Assembly: GCF_009760925.1 (NCBI RefSeq)
Contig: NZ_VRLV01000002.1
Span: forward strand, 868,001 to 932,000
Direction of reading: 5' to 3'
Origin: Nonomuraea typhae
Lineage (GTDB): Bacteria > Actinomycetota > Actinomycetes > Streptosporangiales > Streptosporangiaceae
Length of the DNA stretch: 64,000 nucleotides
A model generated the notes under the pieces. That model was given only the letters and a program-made list of their open reading frames with translations, was not told the origin of the DNA and did not search any database. Shown here piece after piece: positions 44,888 through 53,462 of the stretch. The translations under genes and the position numbers were made by a program. Numbering within the stretch: the first letter of the stretch is position 1; each line of letters begins with the position of its first letter.

Positions 44888-45005
44888 TTCGGACGGTCCT
44901 GTCGCCGTACCCGTGGCGACCGTTGACGACTGAGGGTCACAGCGTGTGGACTGTCCCGAAGCGATAAACCGCAAAAGCGGGGTCACTCAAGCAGGAGGGA
45001 TAAAC

Positions 45006-45437
45006 GTGAGCGCGACCGCGGGTCAGGCGCAGGGCGAGCGCGGCCTGGCCGAACGACTCGGTCTCAAGCCGGGTCAGGTGGTGCAGGAGATCGGTTGGGA
45101 CGAGGACACCGACGACGAACTTCGTTCGTCCATCGAGAACCTGACCGGCAGTGAGTTGCTCGATGAGGACAGCGACGATGTCGTGGACGTGGTGCTGCTG
45201 TGGTGGCGCGACGGCGACGGCGACCTCTTCGACGCTCTGAGCGATGCCATGCGATCTCTCGCAGAGGGCGGCCAGATCTGGCTGCTGACTCCCAAGGCCG
45301 GGCGCGACGGCCACGTGGAGCCGAGCGACATCGGGGAGGATGCCGCTACCGCGGGTCTTTCGCAGACGAGCAGCATCTCCGCCGCACCCGACTGGTCGGG
45401 GACCAGACTCGTCACGCCCAGCAAGGGCCGACGCTAA
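45006..45437 (+). CDS. DUF3052 domain protein
   Basis: Acidic 143-residue protein. The conserved actinobacterial core is LAERLGLKPGQVVQEIGWDEDTD and DVVLLWWRDGDGDLFDAL, with GGQIWLLTPKAGRDGHVEPSDI after it. The family is usually found between aceE and an AhpE-type peroxiredoxin, exactly as here; its function is not established to my knowledge. GTG start is supported by GCAGGAGGG 7 bases upstream. Confidence 0.92.
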   Translation: MSATAGQAQGERGLAERLGLKPGQVVQEIGWDEDTDDELRSSIENLTGSELLDEDSDDVVDVVLLWWRDGDGDLFDALSDAMRSLAEGGQIWLLTPKAGRDGHVEPSDIGEDAATAGLSQTSSISAAPDWSGTRLVTPSKGRR

Positions 45438-45467
45438 GGGAGCCTGAGCGCCTGCCATCATGGCTGT

Positions 45468-45911
45468 GTGAACGCAGTGGTGGGCGCCCTTGCTCCAGAC
45501 TTCGAACTCCAGGACCAGCACGGCACCCCCGTCAAGCTCTCCGGCTTCCGGGGCCGCCGGGTCGTGCTGGTCTTCTATCCGCTGGCCTTCACCAACGTCT
45601 GCAACAGCGAACTGTCGGCGTTGCAGGACTTCGCGGCGGACGCGCACATCCTGACCGTCTCAGTGGACTCCGTGTTCACCCACCGTGCATGGGCGGACCA
45701 AGAGGGCTATACATTCCCACTGCTGTCAGATTTCTGGCCACACGGACAGGTCGCGCGGGCGTACGGTGTGTTCGATGAGGCGAAGGGGCTCGCTCAGCGG
45801 GGGACCTTCATCATCGACGGCGACGGCGTGATCCGCTGGTCGATCGTGAACCCGATCGGCACGGCACGTGACGTGGCCGACTACGCAAAGGCACTCGCCG
45901 AGATTTCGTGA
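45468..45911 (+). CDS. ahpE: One-cysteine peroxiredoxin AhpE
   Basis: Thiol peroxidase of 147 residues that reduces hydroperoxides. The peroxidatic Cys is Cys45 in YPLAFTNVCNSEL, the same position as in mycobacterial AhpE; there is no resolving Cys in the usual place, so an external thiol would recycle it. GTG start 31 bases after the DUF3052 gene; its stop region overlaps the leader of the zinc-ribbon gene. Confidence 0.93.
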   Translation: MNAVVGALAPDFELQDQHGTPVKLSGFRGRRVVLVFYPLAFTNVCNSELSALQDFAADAHILTVSVDSVFTHRAWADQEGYTFPLLSDFWPHGQVARAYGVFDEAKGLAQRGTFIIDGDGVIRWSIVNPIGTARDVADYAKALAEIS

Positions 45912-45925
45912 CGACGGAGGATGCG

Positions 45926-46234
45926 ATGCCCTGCTATCGCTGCGGGGCCCGGCAGACGGACCCGGTGCGCGGCGCGAGCCCGTGGAAGCGCGGGGTACGC
46001 GACGAGTCGCAGGTGCTCATCTGCCCGGACTGCCAGCGCCTGCACGACCTCGACCTCGACACCTGCGCCACGTGCGGGTCCAACGCGCTGATCTGCAGGC
46101 TGGGCGAGGTCGAATGCCGCTCCTGTGGTTCGGTACGGCAGGCGCGCTCGGCCGGCCTCCTGACCCCCGAGGCTCCGCCCGGCTTGTCCGCCGAGGTGGA
46201 GGCGGCGTTGAACCGGGTGCTGGGCCGTACATGA
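45926..46234 (+). CDS. Zinc-ribbon protein
   Basis: 102-residue protein with four CxxC pairs: YRCG at the start, ICPDCQ, TCATCGS and ECRSCGS, enough for two zinc ribbons. The C-terminal part (APPGLSAEVEAALNRVL) is a helix. ATG 45926 is chosen for the GGAGG site 5 bases upstream; a GTG at 45908 that overlaps the ahpE stop would add 6 residues. Function unknown; a DNA/RNA-binding or regulatory role is only suggested by the fold. Confidence 0.8.
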   Translation: MPCYRCGARQTDPVRGASPWKRGVRDESQVLICPDCQRLHDLDLDTCATCGSNALICRLGEVECRSCGSVRQARSAGLLTPEAPPGLSAEVEAALNRVLGRT

Positions 46235-46292
46235 GCCAGCGATTTTTCCGGACATATGCTGAGCTGCGCTATCGTCTCCTTTCGTGTCCGCA

Positions 46293-47234
46293 ATGAGTTC
46301 GTTCGTTGTCGCGCTCGACGTCGGTGGCACGTCCATGAAGGGCGGCCTGGTCAGCGAGTCCGGCGTCGTCCTCCTGACCGAGCGCCGCCCGACCCCGCGC
46401 GAAGACGGCCCCGCCGCAGTCGTGACGGCCATCCGCGACTTCATCAGCCACCTGGCCGCCTCCGGCGACGGCATCCCCGCAGGCGTCGGCCTGGCGGTCC
46501 CGGGCCTGGTCTCGGAGAACTCAGCCCTGTACTCGGCCAACATCGGCTGGCGTGACGTCCCCGCCGCCGACTTCACCGCCCTCGACGTCCCGGTCCGCCT
46601 GGGCCACGACGTCCAGACGGGCGGCCTGGCGGAAAGCGTCCTGGGCGCGGGCAGAGGCGTCGACGACTTCCTCTTCCTGCCCATAGGCACAGGCATAGCC
46701 GGCGCCCTGATCCTCCGCGGCGAGCCCTACGGCGGCGCCTCGGGCTGGGGCGGCGAAATCGGCCACATCCCGGTCTTCCCCGACGGCGAACAATGCGCCT
46801 GCGGCCAGTTCGGCTGCCTGGAAACCTACGCCTCGGCCGCCTCGGTAGGCCGCCGCTACAGCCAACGAGCCAACGTCTCCGGCGTGAAGGCGGAAGAGGT
46901 AGTGGCCTCCGACGACCCGATAGCGGTAGAGGTCTGGGACGAAGCCGTAGAAGCCCTGTCCCTGGCCCTGGCCACCTACACGCTCCTCCTGGACCCCACC
47001 ATGATCGTCCTGGGCGGCGGCCTGGCCGAAGCGGGCCCCGCCTTGTTCGACCCCGTCCGCACCCGACTGGTCAAGCGCCTGGCCTTCCGCGACGCCCCAC
47101 CCCTGCTCCCCGCCGCCCTGGGCGTGGACGCCGGCATGCTCGGCGCCTCCCTCCTGGGCTGGCGCGCCGCCGGCCGCCCGGAGATCGGGGCAGGCTGGAC
47201 GGTCAATGTGCGCTCGGCACCGTTGGTGTCGTAA
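46293..47234 (+). CDS. ROK family sugar kinase (glucokinase-like)
   Basis: ATP-dependent hexose kinase/ROK protein of 313 residues without a helix-turn-helix, hence an enzyme rather than a repressor. ATP loop ALDVGGTSMKGGLV at the N-terminus, sugar-binding GEIGHIPVFPDGEQ, and the ROK zinc motif CACGQFGCLETYAS. ATG 46293 chosen over the GTG at 46284. Last chromosomal gene before the tRNA and the integrated elements. Confidence 0.92.
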   Translation: MSSFVVALDVGGTSMKGGLVSESGVVLLTERRPTPREDGPAAVVTAIRDFISHLAASGDGIPAGVGLAVPGLVSENSALYSANIGWRDVPAADFTALDVPVRLGHDVQTGGLAESVLGAGRGVDDFLFLPIGTGIAGALILRGEPYGGASGWGGEIGHIPVFPDGEQCACGQFGCLETYASAASVGRRYSQRANVSGVKAEEVVASDDPIAVEVWDEAVEALSLALATYTLLLDPTMIVLGGGLAEAGPALFDPVRTRLVKRLAFRDAPPLLPAALGVDAGMLGASLLGWRAAGRPEIGAGWTVNVRSAPLVS

Positions 47235-47250
47235 GGTGTAGTGCCGTTCA

Positions 47251-47322
47251 GGACGATTAGCTCAGCGGTAGAGCACTCGCCTTACAAGCGAGGGGTCACT
47301 GGTTCGAACCCAGTATCGTCCA
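47251..47322 (+). tRNA. tRNA-Val (anticodon TAC)
   Basis: 72-base cloverleaf: acceptor GGACGAT/ATCGTCC with discriminator A, D-arm GCTC..GAGC, anticodon stem CTCGC/GCGAG with loop CTTACAA (anticodon TAC), T-arm with GGTTCGAACC. CCA is not encoded in full. Its 3' part from the anticodon loop onward is the attachment site of the element on its right, and the tRNA remains complete after insertion. Confidence 0.95.
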
Positions 47323-47326
47323 CCTG
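47280..47326 (+). other. attL of element 1 (in tRNA-Val 3' end)
   Basis: 47 bases identical to 59154-59200, starting at CCTTACAAGCG in the anticodon loop and ending at CACCTG just after the tRNA. Crossover probably occurs within the anticodon-loop part, as for other tRNA-targeting tyrosine integrases. Confidence 0.95.
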
Positions 47327-47335
47327 CACATACAT

Positions 47336-47364
47336 GCCCCGCAGCGATCATGCTGCGGGGCTTT
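47336..47364. terminator. Rho-independent terminator between tRNA and integrase
   Basis: GCCCCGCAGC (47336-47345) pairs perfectly with GCTGCGGGGC (47352-47361), 6-base loop, then TTT on the plus strand. It lies inside the element just right of attL and could end both tRNA and integrase transcripts. Confidence 0.8.
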
Positions 47365-47366
47365 CA

Positions 47367-47385
47367 TGCCATTAGCGTGCCATTA
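47367..47385 (+). repeat. Paired direct repeats, candidate integrase arm sites (element 1, left)
   Basis: TGCCATTA at 47367-47374 and again at 47378-47385, 11 bases apart, 40 bases inside attL and ending in the integrase stop codon. The same pair (TGCCATTT, TGCCATTA, 11 apart) stands at 59054-59072 near attR. Confidence 0.7.
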
Positions 47386-48495
47386 GGCGGGGTTGATCAT
47401 CGCGTCCATGGCGTTGGCGATCCTGCGGTCGGCCTCCGCCGTACCGTGCTGGTAGATCAGCGCGGCGCGGACCGAGTCGTGGCCCATGCGGTCCATGAGG
47501 TCTCTCAGGCTTGCGCCCGTACTGGCCGCGATCGTGTTGCCCGTGTGGCGGAGATCGTGGAAGTGGAGGTCTGGGAAACCGATCTTCTTGGTGTTCTCAT
47601 CCCACTTGGCCGCGCGACGGAAGTTGCTGCGGCGCAGGATGCCGCCTCTTGCTCCGGTGAAGATGAGGGCGTCGTCTTCGTCGGCCACGAACGTGTCCAC
47701 GTGCTCTTGGAGTTCGGGGATGATCGCTGATGGGAAGGCCACGGTCCGGACGCCCGCGCGGGACTTGGGCGGGCCGACCAGCAGTTCGCCGGTGTCAAGT
47801 TCGACATGTTGTTGCCGAACGCTGACGGTGCCAGCCTTGAGGTTCAGGTCCTTGCGGCGAAGTGCCGCGACCTCACCCCACCGCAGACTCGCGAAGGTGG
47901 CGAGCAGGATCAAGGCAAGGAAGCGCTTAGGCACAAGCTTGGCCAGCTCGAACACCTTGGCTACGGGGAGGGTCGGCCGCTCCTCCGGCTTCTCCTCACC
48001 GGCACCCCGAATGCGGCACGGATTGCGCGGGATGACTCGATCGTCGGCCGCCGTCATGAGGACGGCTCGCAGGAACCTGTACGCCTTAGCTATCTCGGAT
48101 TGACCGACGCCCTTGGCCTCCAGCGTTGCCCGCCACTCACGGACCGCCGCCGTGTCGAGCTTCGCAAGAGTGACGTTGCCGAGGTACGGCCTGATGAGGC
48201 GCCGGAGGAGCCCTTTGTAGATCTCGACCGTACGTGGACGCAGGCCGATCCGCTCGGCGATCCACTTGGTCGCGTACTTGTCCAGCTTGACCTTCGCCCG
48301 TTGAGGGTCGCTCCAGTTGCCAGTGATCAACGAGGCTTCGACCAGCGCGAGAGCCTGCTCGGCCATGTCTTCACGCTCATAGGTCGTCTCCCCCGGACGT
48401 AGGTTGCCGTCTGGCCCCGGATACCGGATCTGGAATCGCCCGGAGGGGAGCTTGCGGATACTCCCGAACCGGCGCTTGCCCGGCTTGTTCGCCAT
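47383..48495 (-). CDS. int: Tyrosine-type site-specific integrase
   Basis: Catalyses integration and excision of element 1. 370 residues: an AP2-like arm-binding N-terminus (RRFGSIRKLPSGRFQIRYPGPDG), SAM-like core-binding domain (about 70-160), catalytic domain with Arg in ASLRWGE (about 200), HxxR in FHDLRHTGNT and the nucleophile Tyr348 in GHDSVRAALIYQH. All catalytic residues are present. ATG 48495 overlaps the rep stop by one base (TGATG), so it is coupled to rep with no xis between. Confidence 0.95.
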   Translation of the reverse strand: MANKPGKRRFGSIRKLPSGRFQIRYPGPDGNLRPGETTYEREDMAEQALALVEASLITGNWSDPQRAKVKLDKYATKWIAERIGLRPRTVEIYKGLLRRLIRPYLGNVTLAKLDTAAVREWRATLEAKGVGQSEIAKAYRFLRAVLMTAADDRVIPRNPCRIRGAGEEKPEERPTLPVAKVFELAKLVPKRFLALILLATFASLRWGEVAALRRKDLNLKAGTVSVRQQHVELDTGELLVGPPKSRAGVRTVAFPSAIIPELQEHVDTFVADEDDALIFTGARGGILRRSNFRRAAKWDENTKKIGFPDLHFHDLRHTGNTIAASTGASLRDLMDRMGHDSVRAALIYQHGTAEADRRIANAMDAMINPA

Positions 48496-50072
48496 CACGC
48501 TGCCCTGCTCTGCTTGGTTGCCGAAAGGGCTTGGCAGCTTGTGGCGGCTTCGAGTTCGCGGAGGTGCGCGCGCCAGCGTTGGCGTTGGTGGATGGAGTGC
48601 AGGAGACGCACCGTCAGCGGGGCCAGATTGGCGTCTCCGGCTGGTACAGGGGTCCAGAGGTATCGGTGAGGGTCGGTGGGCTCGTCGGGTTGGCCGAGGG
48701 CTTCCAGGACCCAGGTGCGGCGGTCTTGCCTGTGCTCGGCGAGGGTCTTGTTGCTCCACTTGCGGGAGACCAGGACGCGGCGTCCGGCGTAGCCGAGGTG
48801 TTCGGGTTTGTGAGCTTTGGAGCGGCATTGGCCGGGAGTCATCCCCCGCCGGGCGTTTTTGGGCTGCACGCCGTACCTGAGCCAGTTGGGGCAGGTCGGT
48901 GAGCAGGGTTCGAAGCGCAGGGCGTCGACGAAGCGGGCCGCGTGGTCGCGCTGGGCCTGGCTGTCTGGGGTCTGTCCGAGCGACTTCGTGAGGTACTTGG
49001 ACAGGTAGCGAATGGTCTGGTCGGCGTCCGGGGTGCCGGCGAGGACGCCTTTGACGTCGATCTGGTCACCGAAGCGGATGACGTGCTGGGGTTCTTCGAG
49101 CTGGTCGAGGGCTTCATCCCACGTGGGTAGGACTTCGCCGGTCGCCTTGTCGATGTACCCGGCTGTCTCGTCCCACACCGGGACATGGTCGAGGGGTTCG
49201 TCTGCCTGTGGCCACCACACTTGGTGGTAGGTGGCGGCGGCTATCTGCTTCATCTCGGCGCGGGGAAGTGTCCCGCGGATTGCCATGTGCAGGTGTGGGG
49301 CGAGGCGCCTTTGGGGCTCGACAGTGGCGAAGTACTGGACGTCGTACCCGGCCACGCGGCGCAGGTTCTGCACGAAGCGGTCCACCAGCTTGGAGAAGTG
49401 CAGCGCGTCACGGGCAGCGCGCCGCTAGTTGTAGGTGTCGGGGTCAACGGGGGTCCCGTTAAGAACCTTGCCGTAGGACGGCAGGGTCAGGGTGACGAAG
49501 AGCGACGGCCGGTAGGACTTACCGTCCCCGGATTCGAAGGCCCGCCCCAAGGTGGTGGCGGCCATCTTCCGCTTGGGCAGGTCGGGGGCGTCCTGACGTC
49601 GCTTGGTGGTGCGGTTGCGCTTGATGGTGGTGCGGCCGACTACGTTGCCACGCATACCCGCTCGGTTGATCTCGGCGTCGAGTTCAGTGATGGCCTGGTC
49701 CCAGTCGGCCGCCTCGTCTTCATCGGTGGCGCAGTCGCGGCGCGCTTGCAGGTCGGCACGGAACTCAACCAGCCAGCGCTGATTCTCGGTAGCGGGAGCG
49801 GGGTCAGTGATGGGCTCGTGCTCCAGGTGCCACCCTTCTCGGCACTGGGCCATCCGCAAGAAACGGTTGCGTCGAGCGCAGGGACCGCACTTGCTGTCGA
49901 GCGTGGCGCCGCATGGGACGTCGATGATGTCGCTCTTGCCGGTGCGGATGTCGAGCCGTTTGAGGGCGACGGGCCGGATGCAGACGCCGTGCAGCTTGGC
50001 GATCTCTTCGACCACCTCGCGCGCCAGAGGCTGGGCCAGCCGAACGACACGGGGCGTACGGGGAACTGTCAT
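48495..50072 (-). pseudogene. RepSA-like replication initiator interrupted by an in-frame amber codon
   Basis: One 526-codon frame encodes a rolling-circle-type Rep of AICEs. The first part (50072 down to 49428) has a Cys-rich motif (CGATLDSKCGPCARRNRFLR) and ends SLFVTLTLPSYGKVLNGTPV-DPDTYN; TAG at 49425-49427 follows; the frame continues directly with RRAARDALHF. The HUH motif (APHLHMAIRG) and the Tyr/Lys motif YLSKYLTKS lie after the stop. Related Reps have Tyr at the amber position as I recall (DYRRAARDAL), so a single TAC/TAT-to-TAG change explains it. GTG at 49385 could start only a shortened second product. Inactive unless read through. Confidence 0.85.
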
Positions 50073-50215
50073 AGGCCACTCCCCCGGTCAGTCACGGCGG
50101 TCTGGCCGCATTCGCGGCACTCGGCGGTTCCGGCGTCCAGGTCGAGCCAAAGCGTGTTCTCGGTGTGGCAGCAGGCGCAGGTCAGACCGTCGAGGAAGAA
50201 GGCGGTGAGCTTCAT
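50069..50215 (-). CDS. Small zinc-ribbon-like protein of the element
   Basis: 48-residue protein with CxxC pairs at Cys13/16 (LTCACCHTENTLW) and Cys33/36 (AECRECGQTA), a single zinc ribbon. Overlaps the rep start and the preceding small gene by 4 bases each. Such a gene often sits between tra and rep in AICEs; role unknown. Confidence 0.65.
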   Translation of the reverse strand: MKLTAFFLDGLTCACCHTENTLWLDLDAGTAECRECGQTAVTDRGSGL

Positions 50216-50412
50216 GCCCGCCCCCGCTCGTCGAGTGGTGCCATGTCTGCCTGGAGCCGGTACAGGTCCCGGTACGGGTGCCGCAGGATGCGCGGGTGGA
50301 AGAGGGTGAAGAGAGTCAGGCGGGGCAGGTGGTTGAGGCCGAGCAGGATGAGGGTGGGTCGTCCGGCGACGTGTTCGAGTTCGTCGGAGGTGCCCAGGAA
50401 GGAGACCTTCAT
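50212..50412 (-). CDS. Small hypothetical protein of the element
   Basis: 66-residue protein beginning MKVSFLGTSDELEHVAGRP, basic with many His/Arg/Leu. Its start overlaps the tra stop and its stop overlaps the zinc-ribbon start (ATGA). No family assigned; coupled position supports translation. Confidence 0.6.
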   Translation of the reverse strand: MKVSFLGTSDELEHVAGRPTLILLGLNHLPRLTLFTLFHPRILRHPYRDLYRLQADMAPLDERGRA

Positions 50413-51836
50413 GCCGCACCACCGCTTTTCACGAAGGTGGTGACCATGGCGCGGATGTCGGCATCGGAGACGAACGCGGCCCGCACGCGAACCGGGTCAG
50501 GGCTGGTTTCGAGCCGAACGTAGCCGACCCCGGCACCCAGCTCCGGGGTGGAGGAAATCTGGTCGGCCAGGGCGCCCCGGTCGCGGGCACCGTCGCCGAG
50601 GACCATGTCCACCTGCTCGGACTCGTCCAACCTGAGGGCGATCTTGTCGGGGAACAGGTTGCGAATGTTCATGACCTCCTTGCGCGGGTCCTGCAATGCG
50701 GCCATGACCCCGACGCCGACCGCACGCCCTTGTGTGGTGAGGGTGGCCAGTGCGGCGGAGATGCGGCGTTTGAGGTCGCGGTCTTGCTGGTAGGCGGTCA
50801 GGAATGCCACCTCGTCCACCACGACCAGGACGAACGGATCCTCTTCGGTAGGGGTGTGGGTGCGCTGGACGCCGGCCAGCCGTGCCGCGCGTTCCTGCAT
50901 GAGGGTGACGGCGGCGTCGAGGAGGTCGGCGCAGGCTTCGGGGGTGGCTGCGTAGTGGCCGCCGAACAGCGGCTTGCCGTATGACAGCTCCATCAGTTTC
51001 GGGTCGAGTGCCCAGATCTGGACCAGGCCGGCGGCCAGGGCTGGGAGGAGGGCGCGGATGACTGACCAGATGATGGAGCCTTTGCCTGCGCCGGTGGCTC
51101 CGGAGATCAAGATGTGGGTGCCGAGGAATTTCAGTGTCCACGGGGTGCCGTCTTCACGCTTGCCGATCTCCACCGGCCCGAGCGTTGGCGCGGCCGGGAT
51201 GGCCAGGGCTGGGAGTGGGGTGGCGAGGGGGTCGTGGCGGGGGAAGGTGAGCAGCACGTGGCCGCTCTTCAGGACAGCGACGCGGCACGTGACGGAGCCG
51301 AAGCCGTGCGCGAGTTGCTCGGTGCGGTCGGACCAGTCCTTGACGGCCTGGCCGTTGAGCACGCGGGCGGTGACCTGGTCGGCCCACGACGTGCAAGTGA
51401 CCTTGCCGAGCTTGGGCAGGTAGTCGCGGCCGCGCAGGTGGCGGCCGAGCCCGGAGACGATCATGACGGGTTGCCAGTGCCGCCGATACACCCAGATCAG
51501 CCGCCACCAGGCCAGCAGCCGATAGCCGACGTGCCGGGCGAAGGTGGTCCGATCCAGCAGCGCCCAGGCGATCAGCCCGGACACCGGTGGGGCGAGCAGT
51601 AGGAGCGCGACGCGCCAGCCGTACAGGACGGTTAAGACGACCGGCGCGACGATCAAGAAGACCGCGATGGGGTGACGCCAGGTGGTGCGAACCAGGCTGG
51701 AGAGCATCCGCCAGACCAGGACGAGGATCGTGAGAATAGCGGGGGTCTTGACGACGGCCGGTTTGAAGACGATGGCCGTATCGGGGGTGGTGGAGACGAG
51801 GTTGTGTGTCTCGTCCCCGGGGAGCTTGCGGAACAT
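50409..51836 (-). CDS. FtsK/SpoIIIE-type DNA translocase (TraSA-like)
   Basis: Hexameric ATPase that moves double-stranded DNA between mycelial cells, the only transfer protein needed by AICEs. 475 residues: two or three N-terminal membrane helices (residues about 32-90), Walker A ISGATGAGKGSIIWSV at about 243-258, DPKLMEL, Walker B FVLVVVDEVAF at about 335 and LATLTTQGRAVGVGVMAALQDP. ATG 51836 is chosen for the normal N-terminus and a GAGAGG site; the frame extends 29 codons further. It resembles pSAM2 TraSA in size and context. Confidence 0.9.
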   Translation of the reverse strand: MFRKLPGDETHNLVSTTPDTAIVFKPAVVKTPAILTILVLVWRMLSSLVRTTWRHPIAVFLIVAPVVLTVLYGWRVALLLLAPPVSGLIAWALLDRTTFARHVGYRLLAWWRLIWVYRRHWQPVMIVSGLGRHLRGRDYLPKLGKVTCTSWADQVTARVLNGQAVKDWSDRTEQLAHGFGSVTCRVAVLKSGHVLLTFPRHDPLATPLPALAIPAAPTLGPVEIGKREDGTPWTLKFLGTHILISGATGAGKGSIIWSVIRALLPALAAGLVQIWALDPKLMELSYGKPLFGGHYAATPEACADLLDAAVTLMQERAARLAGVQRTHTPTEEDPFVLVVVDEVAFLTAYQQDRDLKRRISAALATLTTQGRAVGVGVMAALQDPRKEVMNIRNLFPDKIALRLDESEQVDMVLGDGARDRGALADQISSTPELGAGVGYVRLETSPDPVRVRAAFVSDADIRAMVTTFVKSGGAA

Positions 51837-51922
51837 AAGCTGGTGGCCTCTCGTGATGATGCAGTCAGGGGAGAAGATCGGGGGCCGCCGGAAGTTGCCG
51901 CTTCCAGCGGCCCCACCTCTCA

Positions 51923-52249
51923 TCAGCCAGCCGCGTCCGGGGTGAGCGCGACGACGGGGGTGTCGGCGGTGTTTTGAGTGGCGTGCAGGCGTTCGCAGTC
52001 GGCCAGGTAGCGCGCAGCCGAGTCGGCGAGCGTGCGGGCGATGCTCAGGTCGGTGTCGGTGACCGGTCCGCTGGTGGACAGGGAGACGTCCGCCTCGCGA
52101 CTTCTGATCGACAGCAGCGGCCGCCGATCGTCGAGGACGCTGTTACGGATCCACAGGTCGTTGCTGTGGAAGGTGATGTTGAGGTGGGGCGTCTCGTCCG
52201 GGGTCATGGTGAGGGTCACGTAGGTGTAGGGACCGAGGTCGATGCTCAT
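51923..52249 (-). CDS. Hypothetical protein of the element (108 aa)
   Basis: Soluble 108-residue protein (MSIDLGPYTYVTLTMTPDETP), mixed beta/alpha. C-terminal part SIARTLADSAARYLADCERLHA resembles that of the next protein upstream (FARQLAAAATRYALAIESRIHQ), so the two genes may be ancient paralogues. Overlap of 4 bases with that gene. Function unknown. Confidence 0.65.
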   Translation of the reverse strand: MSIDLGPYTYVTLTMTPDETPHLNITFHSNDLWIRNSVLDDRRPLLSIRSREADVSLSTSGPVTDTDLSIARTLADSAARYLADCERLHATQNTADTPVVALTPDAAG

Positions 52250-52503
52250 GCGGCGATCTCCTTCGCCTGATGGATGCGGGACTCGATGGCCAGGGCGTAG
52301 CGGGTGGCGGCCGCCGCGAGCTGACGAGCGAACGCCAGGTCAGCGTGGGTGGGCGGGCCGTCGCTGGTGAGCAGGACGGACGTGGCGCCGCAGTCCAGGG
52401 CCAGGACCGGCGAGCGGTAGGGATACGGGTGGCAGGTGGCGCGTGCTTCCTGGCCAGTGGTCAGCCGGATGACGCTGCGGCGCGGGCTGCGGCGGCGGGT
52501 CAT
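52246..52503 (-). CDS. Hypothetical protein of the element (85 aa)
   Basis: 85-residue basic protein (MTRRRSPRRSVIRLTTGQEARA) with the helix LAFARQLAAAATRYALAIESRI. It overlaps genes on both sides by 4 bases, showing a coupled run pra-like, 85-aa, 108-aa genes. Function unknown. Confidence 0.65.
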   Translation of the reverse strand: MTRRRSPRRSVIRLTTGQEARATCHPYPYRSPVLALDCGATSVLLTSDGPPTHADLAFARQLAAAATRYALAIESRIHQAKEIAA

Positions 52504-52910
52504 ACGGCGTTCTCCCGGACCGGCTTCGGTGCGGCCGGCCGTACGGCGGTCATCTCGCGCACCCGGATCGAGTAGGCGAGCCGCCCGTTGGCGTTGACGT
52601 AGGGGGTGACGGTGATGTGGTCGAACCGGACTGGGGTGAACGGCATCCCCGGCATCGCGGGCGGCGGTACCGGCTGAACCGACGCGAGGATCTTGACCGC
52701 GACGGTCTTCTGCGCGGCCTTGACGGCCGGGTCGGCGTCCATGACCGCGACCTGCCAGACCGGCTCTTGCGTCTGCTTGTCACGTGCCTGGACGAACCGG
52801 CCGTTGGTCGAGGCGTCGAAGTCCTTGACCGGTTCGACGTCCCCGACCAGGTAGCAGCCGTGGGGGAAGAGCATCTCGTAGGTGACGGGGATCGGACCTT
52901 GCAGAGCCAT
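52500..52910 (-). CDS. Pra-like activator of element replication, integration and excision
   Basis: 136-residue protein of the type named after pSAM2 Pra, which switches on rep-xis-int. Conserved features: GPIPVTYEMLFPHGCYLVGDVEPV, WQVAVMDADP, VAVKILA and FTPVRFDHITVTPYVNANGRLAYSIRV. It heads a coupled minus-strand operon. Two operator-like repeats at 52936-52992 directly precede its start and match one before the GntR gene. In pSAM2, KorSA represses pra; the same logic is likely here. Confidence 0.8.
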   Translation of the reverse strand: MALQGPIPVTYEMLFPHGCYLVGDVEPVKDFDASTNGRFVQARDKQTQEPVWQVAVMDADPAVKAAQKTVAVKILASVQPVPPPAMPGMPFTPVRFDHITVTPYVNANGRLAYSIRVREMTAVRPAAPKPVRENAV

Positions 52911-52935
52911 AACGGCTCCCCTCTTGAGAGACAGT

Positions 52936-52992
52936 CACTTAACCTATCAAGTGCTAATCTGAGATTAGGTCACTCAACTTGGTAGGTCAAGT
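52936..52992. promoter_or_regulatory. Two inverted operator copies before the pra-like gene
   Basis: CACTTAACCTATCAAGTG (52936-52953) and ACTTGGTAGGTCAAGTG (52977-52993) are the same 17-18-bp element in opposite orientation: read on one strand both are ACTTG(A/G)TAGGT(T/C)AAGTG, with ACTT/AAGT arms. They lie in the control region between the divergent pra-like gene and the gene at 53064. A third, weaker copy precedes the GntR gene. Confidence 0.75.
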
Positions 52993-53063
52993 GCCCTGGA
53001 GAGGGTGACGGCGATCTAACCGTTGCGATAGATAGACGGGGTGCCTACGCGAGGAGTTGCCCG

Positions 53064-53462
53064 TTGTACGTGAGGTTCCAGAGCCCGACGCCCAACCAAC
53101 GCGGGACCTATCCGGGCGTGTTCGGGTTGGTGAACAGTCTCGCCTTTGAGGGTGAGCTAACCGAGGCGGAAGAGAAGTTTCGGCGTAGCAGCAACGACTG
53201 GTACAACGCCAACTTCACCAACCCCTCCGACGAGGACCCCACGGTCTACGACCGCGCGCTGAACCCCGGAGCTGCCGCCTGGTTCAAGAGGTCTGCGGCG
53301 CATCTCATCGACCGCGTGACTGGGTACCTGGAGATCCTCAAAGCCCATGACGTGCCATGCGTGCGCGTCGAGTCCTCAGATCCAGGAAGGGTGATCTACG
53401 AAGACGCCGACCAAGTGGTGGTTGTCCCCTACGAGACCGGGTACGCGTCCTCCAGCTCGTGA
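53064..53462 (+). CDS. Conserved AICE hypothetical protein
   Basis: 132-residue acidic protein (RFQSPTPNQRGTYPGVFGLVN, FEGELTEAEEKFRRSSNDWYNANF, YEDADQVVVVPYE). Such proteins accompany GntR repressors in actinomycete elements; no function known. TTG 53064 is chosen because GAGGAG lies 8 bases upstream; GTG 53070 is an alternative. It is divergent from pra and its 3' end overlaps the convergent GntR gene by 34 bases. Confidence 0.75.
   Translation: MYVRFQSPTPNQRGTYPGVFGLVNSLAFEGELTEAEEKFRRSSNDWYNANFTNPSDEDPTVYDRALNPGAAAWFKRSAAHLIDRVTGYLEILKAHDVPCVRVESSDPGRVIYEDADQVVVVPYETGYASSSS

Noticed and set aside
48495..49385. Separate gene starting at GTG 49385 (second half of rep)
   Set aside because: Same frame as the first half with only a TAG between; sequence runs on as one Rep protein, and the GTG lies inside a conserved region.
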